DNA from: Gemmatimonadales bacterium
GTDB lineage: Bacteria; Gemmatimonadota; Gemmatimonadetes; Gemmatimonadales; GWC2-71-9
Assembly: GCA_041390145.1 (NCBI GenBank)
Contig: JAWKQM010000013.1
Span: 1-64,000 of the forward strand
Length of the DNA: 64,000 nucleotides
Reading direction: 5' to 3'
Made by a program: the position numbers and the translations under genes. Positions 27,767-35,883 of this stretch are shown piece after piece (positions within the stretch are counted from its first letter, which is position 1; every line of letters begins with the position of its first letter). The notes under the pieces are model-generated. The model was given only the letters and a program-made list of their open reading frames with translations. It was not told the DNA's origin and ran no database searches.

Positions 27767-28081
27767 ATGAGCACCTATTTCACTCAGCTGTCGGAACATA
27801 CGGCCTTTGCCGAGGCCAAATTCACCAAGGCGGACCTGGCGCAGGGGGCCCACCTCTTCGCCGGGCTCAACTGCTTCGAACCGGGGCAGTCGCAGGCGGT
27901 CCACGCCCATGCGGGCGCCGATAAATTTTACCTCGTGCTGGAGGGAAAGGCGAGGATGCGGGTGGGCAGCGAGGAGATCGATGCGGAGGCGGGAACGCTG
28001 GTGTGGGCGCCGGCGGGCGTCCCGCACGGGGTCGTGGAAGCGCTGGAACGCTCGGTGATGCTGGTGGGGATGTCGCGCTAG
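27767..28081 (+). CDS. Small cupin-domain protein
   Basis: 104-residue single-domain cupin. The metal-binding motif 1 is partly kept (GQSQAVHAHAGADKFYLVLEG: two His, a Lys in place of a usual residue and a following Tyr) and motif 2 shows AGTLVWAPAGVPHGV with one His. Such proteins are metal-dependent isomerases, dioxygenases or sugar-binding sensors; the role here cannot be assigned. ATG 27767 is chosen for the AAGGGAA ribosome-binding site 8 bases ahead. Transcribed divergently from aspA. Confidence 0.75.
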   Translation: MSTYFTQLSEHTAFAEAKFTKADLAQGAHLFAGLNCFEPGQSQAVHAHAGADKFYLVLEGKARMRVGSEEIDAEAGTLVWAPAGVPHGVVEALERSVMLVGMSR

Positions 28082-28151
28082 GTCCAGGCTGTTGCTGCTT
28101 CCCTGCCCCGCTGTGCTGCCTCACCCGCTGTCCCCCGGCCACGCCGATCCA

Positions 28152-28192
28152 CCTCACCCCCTGTCCCCCTCTCCATGATATGGAGAGGGGGG
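28152..28192. repeat. GC-rich hairpin repeat, copy A
   Basis: CCTCACCCCCTGTCCCCCTC leads into a perfect 12-base stem, 28165-28176 with 28180-28191, around a 3-base loop GAT. The left arm is nearly identical to the terminator-like element at 52795-52838. No T-run follows on either strand, so it is a repeat or processing site more than a terminator. The rest of 28082-28229 holds GC-rich simple sequence and no gene. Confidence 0.75.
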
Positions 28193-28229
28193 ACGTGTGC
28201 CTCACGTTCTGTCCCGGCGGATGGGACCC

Positions 28230-28376
28230 CTAGTCCGAACAGTCTCCGAGGGGATAGACGGTGCCGCAGTTGGGGCATGGATTCTTGCAGCCCATGGCGC
28301 GGGTCCGGACCTCAAAGCCGCAGCGATTGCACAGCGGGCGGGGCAGCGGGGCCGCGGGGCCGTCCGCACTGTGCAT
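28230..28376 (-). CDS. Small zinc-ribbon protein
   Basis: 48 residues from ATG 28376. Cysteines are arranged as CNRCG...CKNPCPNCG with a final C in YPLGDCSD, a rubredoxin-like or ribosomal-type zinc knuckle. The N-terminal third is low-complexity Ala/Pro encoded by the GGGGCAGC repeat family. It starts 34 bases after the metallo-beta-lactamase-fold gene and is probably co-transcribed with it and trxB. Function unknown; the clean CxxC pairs and conserved-looking tail argue that it is real. Confidence 0.6.
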   Translation of the reverse strand: MHSADGPAAPLPRPLCNRCGFEVRTRAMGCKNPCPNCGTVYPLGDCSD

Positions 28377-28410
28377 CCCCTTCTCCTGCCCCCCTGCCCC
28401 GCTGCCCCGC

Positions 28411-29058
28411 CTATTCAAGGCGATAGACCCCGGTCAGGAAGGGGTTGGTGTTCCGCTCGACGCCGATGGTGGTGTCGGGACCGTGGCCGCTATGCACGAT
28501 GGTACTGTCGGGGAGGGTCAGGAACTCGCGGTCGATCGAGGCCATCAGCGTTGCGGTGTCCCCGCCCGGGAGATCGGTCCGCCCGATGGAACCGTTGAAG
28601 AGCACATCACCACCGAACACCCTGCCATACCCCACGAGCGCGACGCTGCCGGGGGAGTGCCCGGGCGCGAATCGCACATCGAAGCGGATGTCGCCGAGGG
28701 TCAGCGGCTGACCGGGGACGATCTCGTCGGTGGGCGGCGGAGCGGGCAGGCAGCGCAAGCCGAACATCTGTGCCTGCGGCGCCAGGTTGTCATACAGCGG
28801 CCGGTCGAGCGGGTGGAGCCAGATCGGCACCGGCCAGCGGTCGATCACGTCGCGAACGCCCATGATGTGGTCGATATGACCGTGCGTGAGCCAGATTGCC
28901 TCCAGCGTCCAGCCCCGTCGCTCCACCTCCGCCATGATGCGCCCGCTCTCCTCCCCGGGGTCAATCATCGCCGCCGCCCCGGTGGCCGGATCCGCCACGA
29001 GGTAGCAGTTCTGCATGAACTGCCCGTTGGGAATGGAGACGACGACCGGATCAGGCAA
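28411..29058 (-). CDS. MBL-fold metallohydrolase (glyoxalase II-like)
   Basis: 215 residues with the zinc motif LTHGHIDHIMG (HxHxDH), FAPGHSPGSVAL (third His), GGDVLFNGSIGRTDLPGGD (bridging Asp) and a final His in VHSGHGPDTT. This is the subgroup annotated as hydroxyacylglutathione hydrolase-like thioesterases; substrate not determined. Start is TTG 29058, the only start in reach that keeps the first beta strand; it overlaps the trxB stop by 8 bases, so it is probably coupled to trxB. Confidence 0.88.
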   Translation of the reverse strand: MPDPVVVSIPNGQFMQNCYLVADPATGAAAMIDPGEESGRIMAEVERRGWTLEAIWLTHGHIDHIMGVRDVIDRWPVPIWLHPLDRPLYDNLAPQAQMFGLRCLPAPPPTDEIVPGQPLTLGDIRFDVRFAPGHSPGSVALVGYGRVFGGDVLFNGSIGRTDLPGGDTATLMASIDREFLTLPDSTIVHSGHGPDTTIGVERNTNPFLTGVYRLE

Positions 29059-29998
29059 CGGCGGCGGCCTTTCGTTCGGTCAGGAACTTCTCGACGGCGA
29101 TCAGGGCGGTGGTCGCGTCGCCCACGGCGGTGGTCACCTGGCGCGTCAGCTGCACGCGCACGTCCCCGGCGGCAAAGAGCCCGGGAATCGAGGTCATCAT
29201 CCGGTCGTCGGTGATCATGTAGCCGGCCGGATCGTGGGCGAAGTGCTGGGTGACGAGCCCGGTGTTCGGCTTGAACCCGATGAAGATGAAGCAGCCGGTG
29301 ACCGGCAAGGTCGACGTGGCGCCGTTCACGGTGTCCTTGAGCGACAGCGACTGGAGCCCGGTGTGGTCGCCGGTCAGCTCGGTGACCACCTTGTTCCAGA
29401 TCACCTCGATCTTCGGGTTGGCGAAGAGCCGCTCCTGAAGAAGCTTCGACGCGCGGAACTCGTCGCGCCGGTGGATCACGTACACCTTCGAGGCGTACCG
29501 CGTCAGGTAGGCGGCCTCCTCGACCGCGGCATCGCCCCCGCCGACGACGGCGATGGTCTGCTCCTTGAAGAAGGCGCCGTCGCAGACCGCGCAGTACGAC
29601 ACTCCCTGCCCCGCATACTCCAGTTCGCCGGGCACGCCGAGCTTGGTCGGGGTGCCGCCGGCGGTGAGGATGACGGCCGGCGCCTCGTAGGTGGCGCCGG
29701 TGCTGCAGGCCACCTCGAACATGCCGTCCTCGCGACGGGCGACGGTCTCGACGTTCTCCTGCAGGATCTTCGCGCCGAACTTCTCGGCGTGCTCCGCCAT
29801 CAGGCGCGCCAGTTCCTTGCCCTTGATGGTGGCAAAGCCGGGATAGTCCTCGATGAGGTCGGTGTTGAGGAGCTCGCCGCCCGGGATGCCGCGCTCGAGG
29901 ACGACGGCGTCGAGCATCCCGCGACCGGCGTACATGCCGGCGCAGAGGCCGGCGGGGCCGGCGCCAATGATGATCACATCGTGGGTGGAACGGGACAT
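29051..29998 (-). CDS. trxB: Thioredoxin-disulfide reductase
   Basis: FAD flavoprotein that passes electrons from NADPH to thioredoxin. 315 residues: FAD-binding IIGAGPAGLCAGMYAGR, redox-active CAVCDG (Cys136/Cys139), NADPH-binding GGGDAAVEEAAYL with HRRDEFRAS, and the closing GLFAAGDVR motif. ATG 29998. The active-site pair is CAVC rather than the CATC of E. coli, a common variant. Followed by the MBL-fold and zinc-ribbon genes. Confidence 0.95.
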   Translation of the reverse strand: MSRSTHDVIIIGAGPAGLCAGMYAGRGMLDAVVLERGIPGGELLNTDLIEDYPGFATIKGKELARLMAEHAEKFGAKILQENVETVARREDGMFEVACSTGATYEAPAVILTAGGTPTKLGVPGELEYAGQGVSYCAVCDGAFFKEQTIAVVGGGDAAVEEAAYLTRYASKVYVIHRRDEFRASKLLQERLFANPKIEVIWNKVVTELTGDHTGLQSLSLKDTVNGATSTLPVTGCFIFIGFKPNTGLVTQHFAHDPAGYMITDDRMMTSIPGLFAAGDVRVQLTRQVTTAVGDATTALIAVEKFLTERKAAAVA

Positions 29999-30062
29999 TT
30001 GAAGCCCAGGTCAGAGGTTGTCCGCCACCGGCCGGTGTTTGGCGGGGAAGCGGGAACGCGGG

Positions 30063-30080
30063 CCCCGGCTTTCGCCGGGG
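30063..30080. repeat. REP-like hairpin (CCCCGGC TTTC GCCGGGG)
   Basis: Perfect 7-base stem 30063-30069/30074-30080 with a TTTC loop, followed by TGACGG. This CCGGCGAAAGCCGG type of palindrome recurs in intergenic DNA of many GC-rich bacteria. It sits in the 129-base gap between trxB and the methyltransferase gene, which otherwise holds only an AT-rich TATATT box on the minus strand at 30105-30110. Confidence 0.6.
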
Positions 30081-30127
30081 TGACGGCGGGGCCGTCGATG
30101 CTCAAATATAGAACAATCGGGGGTTCC

Positions 30128-31021
30128 CTACTGCGCCCCGCCATCGGGGCCGGCATGGTCCCCACGGAGGATCGGGCGCAACAGGCAGATCCCCGACCAG
30201 GGCCGGTTGGGGTCGAAGCCGCCGCTGCCCGGCAGGTAAGAGAGGAGGCGCAGGAATCGTGGGAGTCGCCGCAGCGCCCTGGCGGCGACGAAGGTCGACT
30301 GGCACTCCGCCACCCGCCAGCCACGGGACTCGAACCAGGCCACACCCTCGGGAGGCGCGAAATGCATGGAGGCGCTTCCCGCCCGGAGCGCGTGCCCCCA
30401 GTCCTTCTCGATCATCCGCAGCAACCCGGGTGATATGACGTCCGTGACCCAGCCCTGGATGGTGGGGACGCCGGCCATGGTGCGTGCCAGCGTCGCGACC
30501 TCCTCCGGCCGGAGATACATCACCAGCCCCTCGGTGATTACCAACACCTTCTCGGCCCGCTGCCCGAGTCGCTGCAGCAGCTCCCGGACGGGGGCTTCCT
30601 GTGACAGATCCAGCGGAATCCGCTCGAGCGTGCAATGGGGCTCGGCCGATTCGAGCAGCGCCGCCTTTTCCGCCAGCAAGGGCCCCTGATCCACCTCCAC
30701 CCAGACGAGGTTTGGCGGCAGTGGGAGGCGATAGGGCCGCGTATCCAGCCCGGCGGCCAGGTTGACGACGAGCGTGACACCGGCGCTGATCTCCGCCTGG
30801 ATCATGCGGTCCATGACGACCGTCCGGGCCACCACCGACCAGGCGGCGTTGCGCATGGGCCTGGGCAGCGTCGCATGGATCTGCTCGCCTCGGGTGCCAG
30901 CCAGCCTTCGCGCGTGTGCATCGTGGAAATGCGCGTCCGGGCGTTCCGACTCCAGGGCACGGTAAAGCGCCACCCAGTGGGCGGTGTCGGAGACGTTGCG
31001 GACGGAGGCGGGAGGGTTCAT
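30128..31021 (-). CDS. Class I SAM-dependent methyltransferase, LCM/PPM-like family
   Basis: 297 residues. SAM-binding glycine motif in VVNLAAGLDTRPYRL, acidic partner WVEVDQGPLL, and the NVSDTAHWVALYRALES N-terminus typical of the leucine carboxyl methyltransferase-like family (polyketide and small-molecule O-methyltransferases in actinobacteria). The substrate is unknown. ATG 31021. The gene stands alone between trxB and a secreted TonB-C protein. Confidence 0.82.
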   Translation of the reverse strand: MNPPASVRNVSDTAHWVALYRALESERPDAHFHDAHARRLAGTRGEQIHATLPRPMRNAAWSVVARTVVMDRMIQAEISAGVTLVVNLAAGLDTRPYRLPLPPNLVWVEVDQGPLLAEKAALLESAEPHCTLERIPLDLSQEAPVRELLQRLGQRAEKVLVITEGLVMYLRPEEVATLARTMAGVPTIQGWVTDVISPGLLRMIEKDWGHALRAGSASMHFAPPEGVAWFESRGWRVAECQSTFVAARALRRLPRFLRLLSYLPGSGGFDPNRPWSGICLLRPILRGDHAGPDGGAQ

Positions 31022-31090
31022 CGATGGTACTCGGAGGGTGGAAACGGTGTGGTCGTGGGCGTGGCGTGCGAAGAGCGGTGACCAAGATAA

Positions 31091-31612
31091 TCAGGGATTG
31101 AACGTCACCGCCTGAAAGACCAATACCCGCACCTTCTGCCCTCGCACCTCGCCCGGCCGGAAGAGGCTCCCGAGCACCATCCGGAGGGCGGCGACCTCGA
31201 AGCTCGGGTACACCACCGAGTGAACATGGAAGGAACAGGGCTCCGGATGGCCAAGGGTATCGATGATGAACGAGAGCTCAACTCGCCCTCCCACGCCGGC
31301 CATCTCCAACTGCCGTGGATACCGCCGCTTTCCCACTTTGACCAGCTCGGGAGGGATGTCCACGGTCGCCTCGGTGTAGGCAGCCCCCGAATCGACCGCA
31401 CCGGAGGCCGGACTCACCTCATGGGGCGGCTCCTCGGGACAGACGCTCTCCTCCGGCACAATCCGGTGCGGAACCGGCAGCTGCCCGGCAGTACGACTGG
31501 ACACCGCCCCCAGGGGGACGGGCCGGAGGGGAACCTGGCCGCGGAGTGGTCCCGCGGACAGAGGGAAGCAGAGCGCGAGCAGCAGGAGGCATCGCATCAC
31601 CGCCCGTTTCAT
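31091..31612 (-). CDS. Secreted TonB C-terminal domain protein
   Basis: 173 residues with an N-terminal signal peptide (MRCLLLLALCFPLSAGPLRG) and a C-terminal TonB-like domain (RYPRQLEMAGVGGRVELSFI, SSFRPG-type end GSLFRPGEVRGQKVRVLVFQ). There is no membrane anchor after processing and no proline-rich rod, so it is not a classic energy transducer; such proteins occur as periplasmic or outer-membrane-attached TonB-C modules. ATGA overlap with the upstream beta-propeller lipoprotein suggests a two-gene unit. The domain closely echoes the C-terminus of the TonB at 57013-57705. Confidence 0.75.
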   Translation of the reverse strand: MKRAVMRCLLLLALCFPLSAGPLRGQVPLRPVPLGAVSSRTAGQLPVPHRIVPEESVCPEEPPHEVSPASGAVDSGAAYTEATVDIPPELVKVGKRRYPRQLEMAGVGGRVELSFIIDTLGHPEPCSFHVHSVVYPSFEVAALRMVLGSLFRPGEVRGQKVRVLVFQAVTFNP

Positions 31613-32877
31613 TTGCCGGTCGTCCTCGCGAGGCGAATGACGGAAGGGATATCGAGGGAATCGGTCTCGATCCCATAGAGCTTTCCGCCGGCGACCGCCG
31701 CCAGGCGAAAACCCGCCGGAAACCGAATTGTCCCGAGGAACCGTCCGTCGGCGTCGAAGACATCCGACGCCGGCGGCGCCTGCGGCGCTTCAATTGCCGG
31801 GAGTCTCGAGACCGCGCCAGCCATCTCCGCCGCGGTGATCGGCTGCCGCACCAGCCAGGTGCCGTCCGGCCCAGCGATTACTGCCCCGAACGCCGGGTAG
31901 GTCTCACCGAATTCGATGTTACCAGCCATCTGCGTCATGGCAGCGCGAATCTGCTCGTTGTCGATCTTGGCCATCTGCGCCTCGAAGGCCTGCTTGAACG
32001 CGGCCGTCACCCTGTCCCGATCCGCCTCCGTGACCGGCTTCGGCTCGTGCTGCTTGGCGAAGACCATCCGCAGACGGCCGTCCGCACCGTAGACGGACAG
32101 CCGGTACTCGCCGGTCATCCCGGCCGCTACGAGGCCGTTGTCGGCCGTGGTCCACGCCGCGGTGGAATTGAAAACCCGCGTCTTCATGGTGGTGGGGCCT
32201 TGGCTGATATCAAGGATCGGATCGAGCGGGAAGGAGAGGATGGTGTCCTGCACCACTCCATCGGGCGCCAGGCGTACAACGACGTTGATATGACCCTCGG
32301 CGGCCTGGCCGGGCATTACCATCGCGTTGACCTGACCCGCAAGCTGGCCCTGAGGAAGCGTCCGCCAGAGGAACGGAGTGTCGGGAGAGGCCGGCAGCGA
32401 AAAGCTCCGCACGAACCGCCCGTCGGGCGCGAAGAGCTCGATCCGCATATTTCCCAGATCAGGGACAGTGAGGGTGTCGCCGGCACCCACCAGCACCCCC
32501 GCCACCATCCGCCCAAACTGTCCCGGGCCCTCGCCGGGTCCGCCGATGGTCCCGAGGAAGGAACCGTTCGAGTCAAAGTGCTGAATATTGGGTACGGAGC
32601 GGTCCAGCACGAAGATCTCACCGCGGCTGTTGACCGCGACGCCGGCGAGGATCCCAAACTCGCGACCGGCCACATCCTCGGCGGACTCGATGCGGAGGTC
32701 CTCCTTGAACTGCCAGGCCTGGTCGGGCGTCCACGTCCCTTCCGTCCCGTTCATGACCAGTTTCACACCGGCGCTGTCGGTGACCTGGTAGCTGGCGTCG
32801 CCGGAGGGGCGGTCGCAAGCGATGGCACCGACGCAGACGAAGGCAACGACTACGACAACTGGCAGCTTTCGGTGCAC
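31609..32877 (-). CDS. Six-bladed beta-propeller (NHL-like) lipoprotein
   Basis: 422 residues from GTG 32877. Signal peptide with lipobox VGAIAC, then blade-like repeats (GVAVNSRGEIFVLDRSVPNI, QHFDSNGSFLGTIGGPGEGP, GQF; TVPDLGNMRIELFAPDGRFV), closing with DVFDADGRFLGTIRFPAG. The GxGPGQF pattern is typical of 6-bladed NHL-type propellers in Bacteroidota and Gemmatimonadota. Likely a periplasmic or surface binding protein; ligand unknown. Coupled to the TonB-C protein behind it. Confidence 0.78.
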   Translation of the reverse strand: MHRKLPVVVVVAFVCVGAIACDRPSGDASYQVTDSAGVKLVMNGTEGTWTPDQAWQFKEDLRIESAEDVAGREFGILAGVAVNSRGEIFVLDRSVPNIQHFDSNGSFLGTIGGPGEGPGQFGRMVAGVLVGAGDTLTVPDLGNMRIELFAPDGRFVRSFSLPASPDTPFLWRTLPQGQLAGQVNAMVMPGQAAEGHINVVVRLAPDGVVQDTILSFPLDPILDISQGPTTMKTRVFNSTAAWTTADNGLVAAGMTGEYRLSVYGADGRLRMVFAKQHEPKPVTEADRDRVTAAFKQAFEAQMAKIDNEQIRAAMTQMAGNIEFGETYPAFGAVIAGPDGTWLVRQPITAAEMAGAVSRLPAIEAPQAPPASDVFDADGRFLGTIRFPAGFRLAAVAGGKLYGIETDSLDIPSVIRLARTTGK

Positions 32878-32922
32878 GCGGCCTCCTCAGCCGGAGTTTG
32901 CAGCCTGTGCGTCGTGCACCAG

Positions 32923-33846
32923 TCACTCCCCCTGCTTGAACACCTTCATCGCCGTGGCCACCATCGAGGCCATGTCGCCCACGTTGGCCGGCAGGATCAT
33001 CGTGTTGGTCTTCTGCGCCAGGGCGCCGAACTGGATCAGGTAGTTCTCCGCGACCCGCAGCTGGGTGGCCTCCATGCCGCCCGGCTTGTGGATCGCCTCG
33101 GCCACCATGCGAATGCCCTCGGCCGTCGCCTTGGCCACCGCCAGGATGGCCGCGGCCTCGCCCTCGGCCTCGTTCATCTGCTGCTGCCGGTTGGCCTCGG
33201 ACGCCTTGATCACCTGCTGTTTGCTGCCTTCGGCGACGTTGATGGCGGCATCCCGCTGGCCTTCAGACGTGAGAATGACCGCGCGCTTCTCCCGCTCCGC
33301 GCGCATCTGCTTTTCCATCGCCGCGAGGATGTCGTGCGGTGGATTGATGTTCTTGATCTCGTACCGGAGCACCTTCACGCCCCAGGGGTCGGAGGCCTTG
33401 TCCAGCTCGGCGACCACCGCGCTGTTGATGTTCATCCGCTCCTCGAACGTCTTGTCGAGGTCGATCTTGCCGATCTCGCTGCGGAGCGTGGTCTGGGCCA
33501 GCTGCGTGATGGCAAAGGTGTAGTCGTCAATGCCGTACGACGCGCGTTCGGGATTGAGCACCTTGAGGTAGAGCACCCCGTCCACACCTACCTGCACGTT
33601 GTCCCGGGTGATGCAGACCTGCTCCGGGATATCGTACGCCCCTTCCTTCAGCGAGAGGCGGTACCGGATCACGTCGATGAAGGGAATGAGAATGTGGAAG
33701 CCCGCCTGCAGCACGCCGGAGAACCGGCCGAGGCGCTCCACCACGAACGCGCTCTGCTGGGGGACCACCACCGCCGTCTTCGCGATGACCATCACGATGA
33801 CGACGCCGAGGAACAACGCGACGATCACGAAGGGACTGATGCTCAT
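32923..33846 (-). CDS. SPFH/band-7 membrane protein (paraslipin/QmcA type)
   Basis: 307 residues: one N-terminal membrane anchor (FVIVALFLGVVIVMVIA), an SPFH domain beginning VVPQQSAFVVERLGRFSGVL with TTLRSEIGKIDLDKTFEER, and a coiled-coil tail rich in Ala/Glu (QRDAAINVAEGSKQQVIKAS). Members form large oligomers at membrane microdomains and help FtsH-type quality control. ATG 33846 overlaps nfeD by ATGA; an SPFH plus NfeD pair is a conserved arrangement. Confidence 0.92.
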   Translation of the reverse strand: MSISPFVIVALFLGVVIVMVIAKTAVVVPQQSAFVVERLGRFSGVLQAGFHILIPFIDVIRYRLSLKEGAYDIPEQVCITRDNVQVGVDGVLYLKVLNPERASYGIDDYTFAITQLAQTTLRSEIGKIDLDKTFEERMNINSAVVAELDKASDPWGVKVLRYEIKNINPPHDILAAMEKQMRAEREKRAVILTSEGQRDAAINVAEGSKQQVIKASEANRQQQMNEAEGEAAAILAVAKATAEGIRMVAEAIHKPGGMEATQLRVAENYLIQFGALAQKTNTMILPANVGDMASMVATAMKVFKQGE

Positions 33847-34292
33847 TGGCCTGCTCCTTCTGGCGCGACGGAAAGGGTAAGACCATCCACGCTGGTCACC
33901 CGGCAGCGGGTGCCGCGGGGCAGGAGCGCTCCGGTGCTCGTGCGGGCGGACCAGGTCGTCCCCCGGAGCTCGACCTTGCCGACGGCGCCCGGCGGCAGCT
34001 CCTCGATGACGATGGCGACTTCCCCCACGAGCTGGTCGATCTCCGTCGCTCGGGGATCGCCCTGGAAGTGCTGCACCAGGGCGTCACGGAAGAGCAGGAG
34101 GGAGGCGACCGAGAGCACCGAGAACAGAATGAGTTGCGCGCCGATCGAGCCTGCCGCATGCATGCTGGACAGCAGCCCGACCAGCAGGGCGGCGATGCCG
34201 AAGAAGATGACGTAGAAGCCCCCGGCCGCGGCCAGTTCGACCAGGACGAGGAAGAGCCCCAGCACAACCCAGTGCCACCACAGGATGTCCAT
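33843..34292 (-). CDS. NfeD-family membrane protein (short form)
   Basis: 149 residues with three predicted membrane segments in the first half (WVVLGLFLVLVELAAAGGFY, IAALLVGLL, LILFSVLSVASLLLF) and a C-terminal OB-fold (GEVAIVIEELPPGAVGKVEL, TRCRVTSVDGLTLSV). This short form lacks the ClpP-like protease domain and acts as partner of the SPFH protein behind it. ATG 34292. A TATACT -10-like box lies at 34341-34336 on the minus strand, but without a good -35. Confidence 0.9.
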   Translation of the reverse strand: MDILWWHWVVLGLFLVLVELAAAGGFYVIFFGIAALLVGLLSSMHAAGSIGAQLILFSVLSVASLLLFRDALVQHFQGDPRATEIDQLVGEVAIVIEELPPGAVGKVELRGTTWSARTSTGALLPRGTRCRVTSVDGLTLSVAPEGAGQ

Positions 34293-34354
34293 TGCGTCCC
34301 GCCGTTGGAGGAGGGGGATCGTTCAGGGATTTCGAAGTATATCGTGCGGCGAGG

Positions 34355-34373
34355 CGCCCCGCCACGTGGGGCG
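34355..34373. repeat. Short GC hairpin between unknown gene and nfeD
   Basis: CGCCCC (34355-34360) pairs with GGGGCG (34368-34373) around a 7-base loop containing CCACGT. No T-run follows. It may mark the 3' end of the Rossmann-protein message. Otherwise the 103-base gap holds only the nfeD -10-like box. Confidence 0.45.
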
Positions 34374-34395
34374 GCCCGCACTCGACGCCCGGTGC

Positions 34396-35223
34396 CTAGT
34401 CCAGGCCGAGCAGCCCCAGCGCCCCGTGACAGGCGGAGACCGTCCCGACCAGGAGTGAGCACGAGCGGCCGCTCGCGCCGGCGTCGCGCAGCATCCCGGC
34501 CGCCGCCGCCGCATCACTGACCGCGAACGCCCCGACGCCGTCCGTCAGATGGCGCGTCACGAACAGGGCCGGCCCGAACACCTCGCGCTGCTGGGACAGT
34601 CGCTCCACCACCGCATGTGCCGTCTCGCTCATCTCCCACATGCGTGGCGCGCGAATCACCGGACAGGTGGCCGGCTCGATGCAGTGCGTCGGGCAGAGCC
34701 AGTCGGCCCAGGATACGTACCGCGTGCCGTCGGGTGCGAGCGTGTCGTAGGGGGTTCCGACGGGATCGGTCAGCGGCTGCTGAGCGACAGCGCGTCCGGG
34801 CCAGGTCTTCTTCGCGAGGCGGCGCAACCAATCGAACATGAGGTGGGGCATGAGGGGAGAGGGGACGATGTAGGAGGGCTGGGCAGCGGGGCCGCTGGGC
34901 AGCGGGGCCGGGAGGCCGGAGCGGAGATATGTATCAAAGAACCCGTCCCAGTCCTGCACCACCAACTCGCGATCGGGACTCGGCGGCAGCTCCCGGGTCA
35001 CCTGGCAGGCGGGATCCCGGTCCACCACCAGCACCCGCTCGTACCCGAGGACGCCCCGCGCCTTGGCGCGCGCGAGCTGGCGGGCGTAAAACGTTCCGTA
35101 GCAGCCGCCACCCACGACAACGAATTCGTGGACCGCGATCGGCTCAGAGTGCGCCGTTGGTGATGGGGAGGACGTGCCCGGTGATGGCGGAGGCGGCGTC
35201 GCTCGCGAGGAAGAGTACTCCAT
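34396..35223 (-). CDS. Rossmann-fold protein with a cysteine cluster, function unknown
   Basis: 275 residues. A dinucleotide-binding start (EFVVVGGGCYGTFYARQLAR, then VLVVDRDP) is followed by no recognised catalytic domain; the middle holds a cysteine group CPTHCIEPATCP, which looks like a metal or Fe-S site, and the end is SCSLLVGTVSACHGALGL. The start is hard to place: the only in-frame ATG (35223, with ATGAGG upstream) overlaps the SDR gene by 80 bases and adds a Ser/Pro-rich leader. I do not recognise the family. A low-complexity Pro/Ala segment is coded by the GGGGCAGC repeat. Confidence 0.6.
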   Translation of the reverse strand: MEYSSSRATPPPPSPGTSSPSPTAHSEPIAVHEFVVVGGGCYGTFYARQLARAKARGVLGYERVLVVDRDPACQVTRELPPSPDRELVVQDWDGFFDTYLRSGLPAPLPSGPAAQPSYIVPSPLMPHLMFDWLRRLAKKTWPGRAVAQQPLTDPVGTPYDTLAPDGTRYVSWADWLCPTHCIEPATCPVIRAPRMWEMSETAHAVVERLSQQREVFGPALFVTRHLTDGVGAFAVSDAAAAAGMLRDAGASGRSCSLLVGTVSACHGALGLLGLD

Positions 35224-35872
35224 CGGTGATTTGCCTCATCTCGACCCAGCGAACGGCGGCATCGTCGACCGAGGACACGTTGTCGCCGGTGCGGACCATG
35301 CCGGGCGCCACGGCGTTGACCCGGACGCCGCGGTCGCGGATCTCGAGCGCCAGGCTCTGGGTAAACGCCGCCACCGCAGACTTGGCCGCGGCGTAGACTG
35401 CCATCTGGTCTTGCGGTCGGAAGAAGGCCACCGAGGCGAAGTTGATGACGACCCCGCCGGTATCGGCCAGCGCGCCGACCGCCGCCTGCGACACCAGGAA
35501 CGCCGTCTTGAGATTGATGGCGATTTCCCGGTCGAAGTCCGCGACGGTGGTCCCCTCGATTGGCCCGAACGTCGTCAGGCCGCCCGCCACGTTGACCACC
35601 ACATCGAGCCGCCCGAAGTGCTTCACCGCCGTCTCGACGGCCAACCGGGCGATATCGGGCTCCGTCAGGTCGCCTGCGGTCGGCCGCGCCTCGATGCCCT
35701 CGGCCTCGAACTCCCGGGCCCGGGCCGCTGCAGCCACCGCATTGCGGTCACACAGCACGAGCTTGGCACCTGCGCGCCCAAAGGCGAGCGCCACCGCGTG
35801 CCCAATCTGGCCCACCCGCGCGACGCCGGTGACCAGCACCACCTTGTCCTTGAAATTCCACGCCGTCGTCAT
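35144..35872 (-). CDS. Short-chain dehydrogenase/reductase
   Basis: 242-residue classical SDR. Cofactor motif VTGVARVGQIGHAVALAF (a variant of TGxxxGxG), NVAGGL in place of NNAG, catalytic serine in INFASVAF, YAAAK (Tyr-x3-Lys) and the APGMVRTG segment. LVLCDRN after strand 2 suggests NAD over NADP. ATG 35872 has GGAG 5 bases upstream. Substrate unknown. It lies between a PHP phosphoesterase and the cysteine-bearing Rossmann protein, with which it overlaps. Confidence 0.86.
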   Translation of the reverse strand: MTTAWNFKDKVVLVTGVARVGQIGHAVALAFGRAGAKLVLCDRNAVAAAARAREFEAEGIEARPTAGDLTEPDIARLAVETAVKHFGRLDVVVNVAGGLTTFGPIEGTTVADFDREIAINLKTAFLVSQAAVGALADTGGVVINFASVAFFRPQDQMAVYAAAKSAVAAFTQSLALEIRDRGVRVNAVAPGMVRTGDNVSSVDDAAVRWVEMRQITDGVLFLASDAASAITGHVLPITNGAL

Positions 35873-35883
35873 GGAGGGCTCCG

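Noticed and set aside
28152..28192. Palindrome considered as part of a CRISPR array
   Set aside because: Single copy locally, no regularly spaced repeats or spacers, no cas genes.
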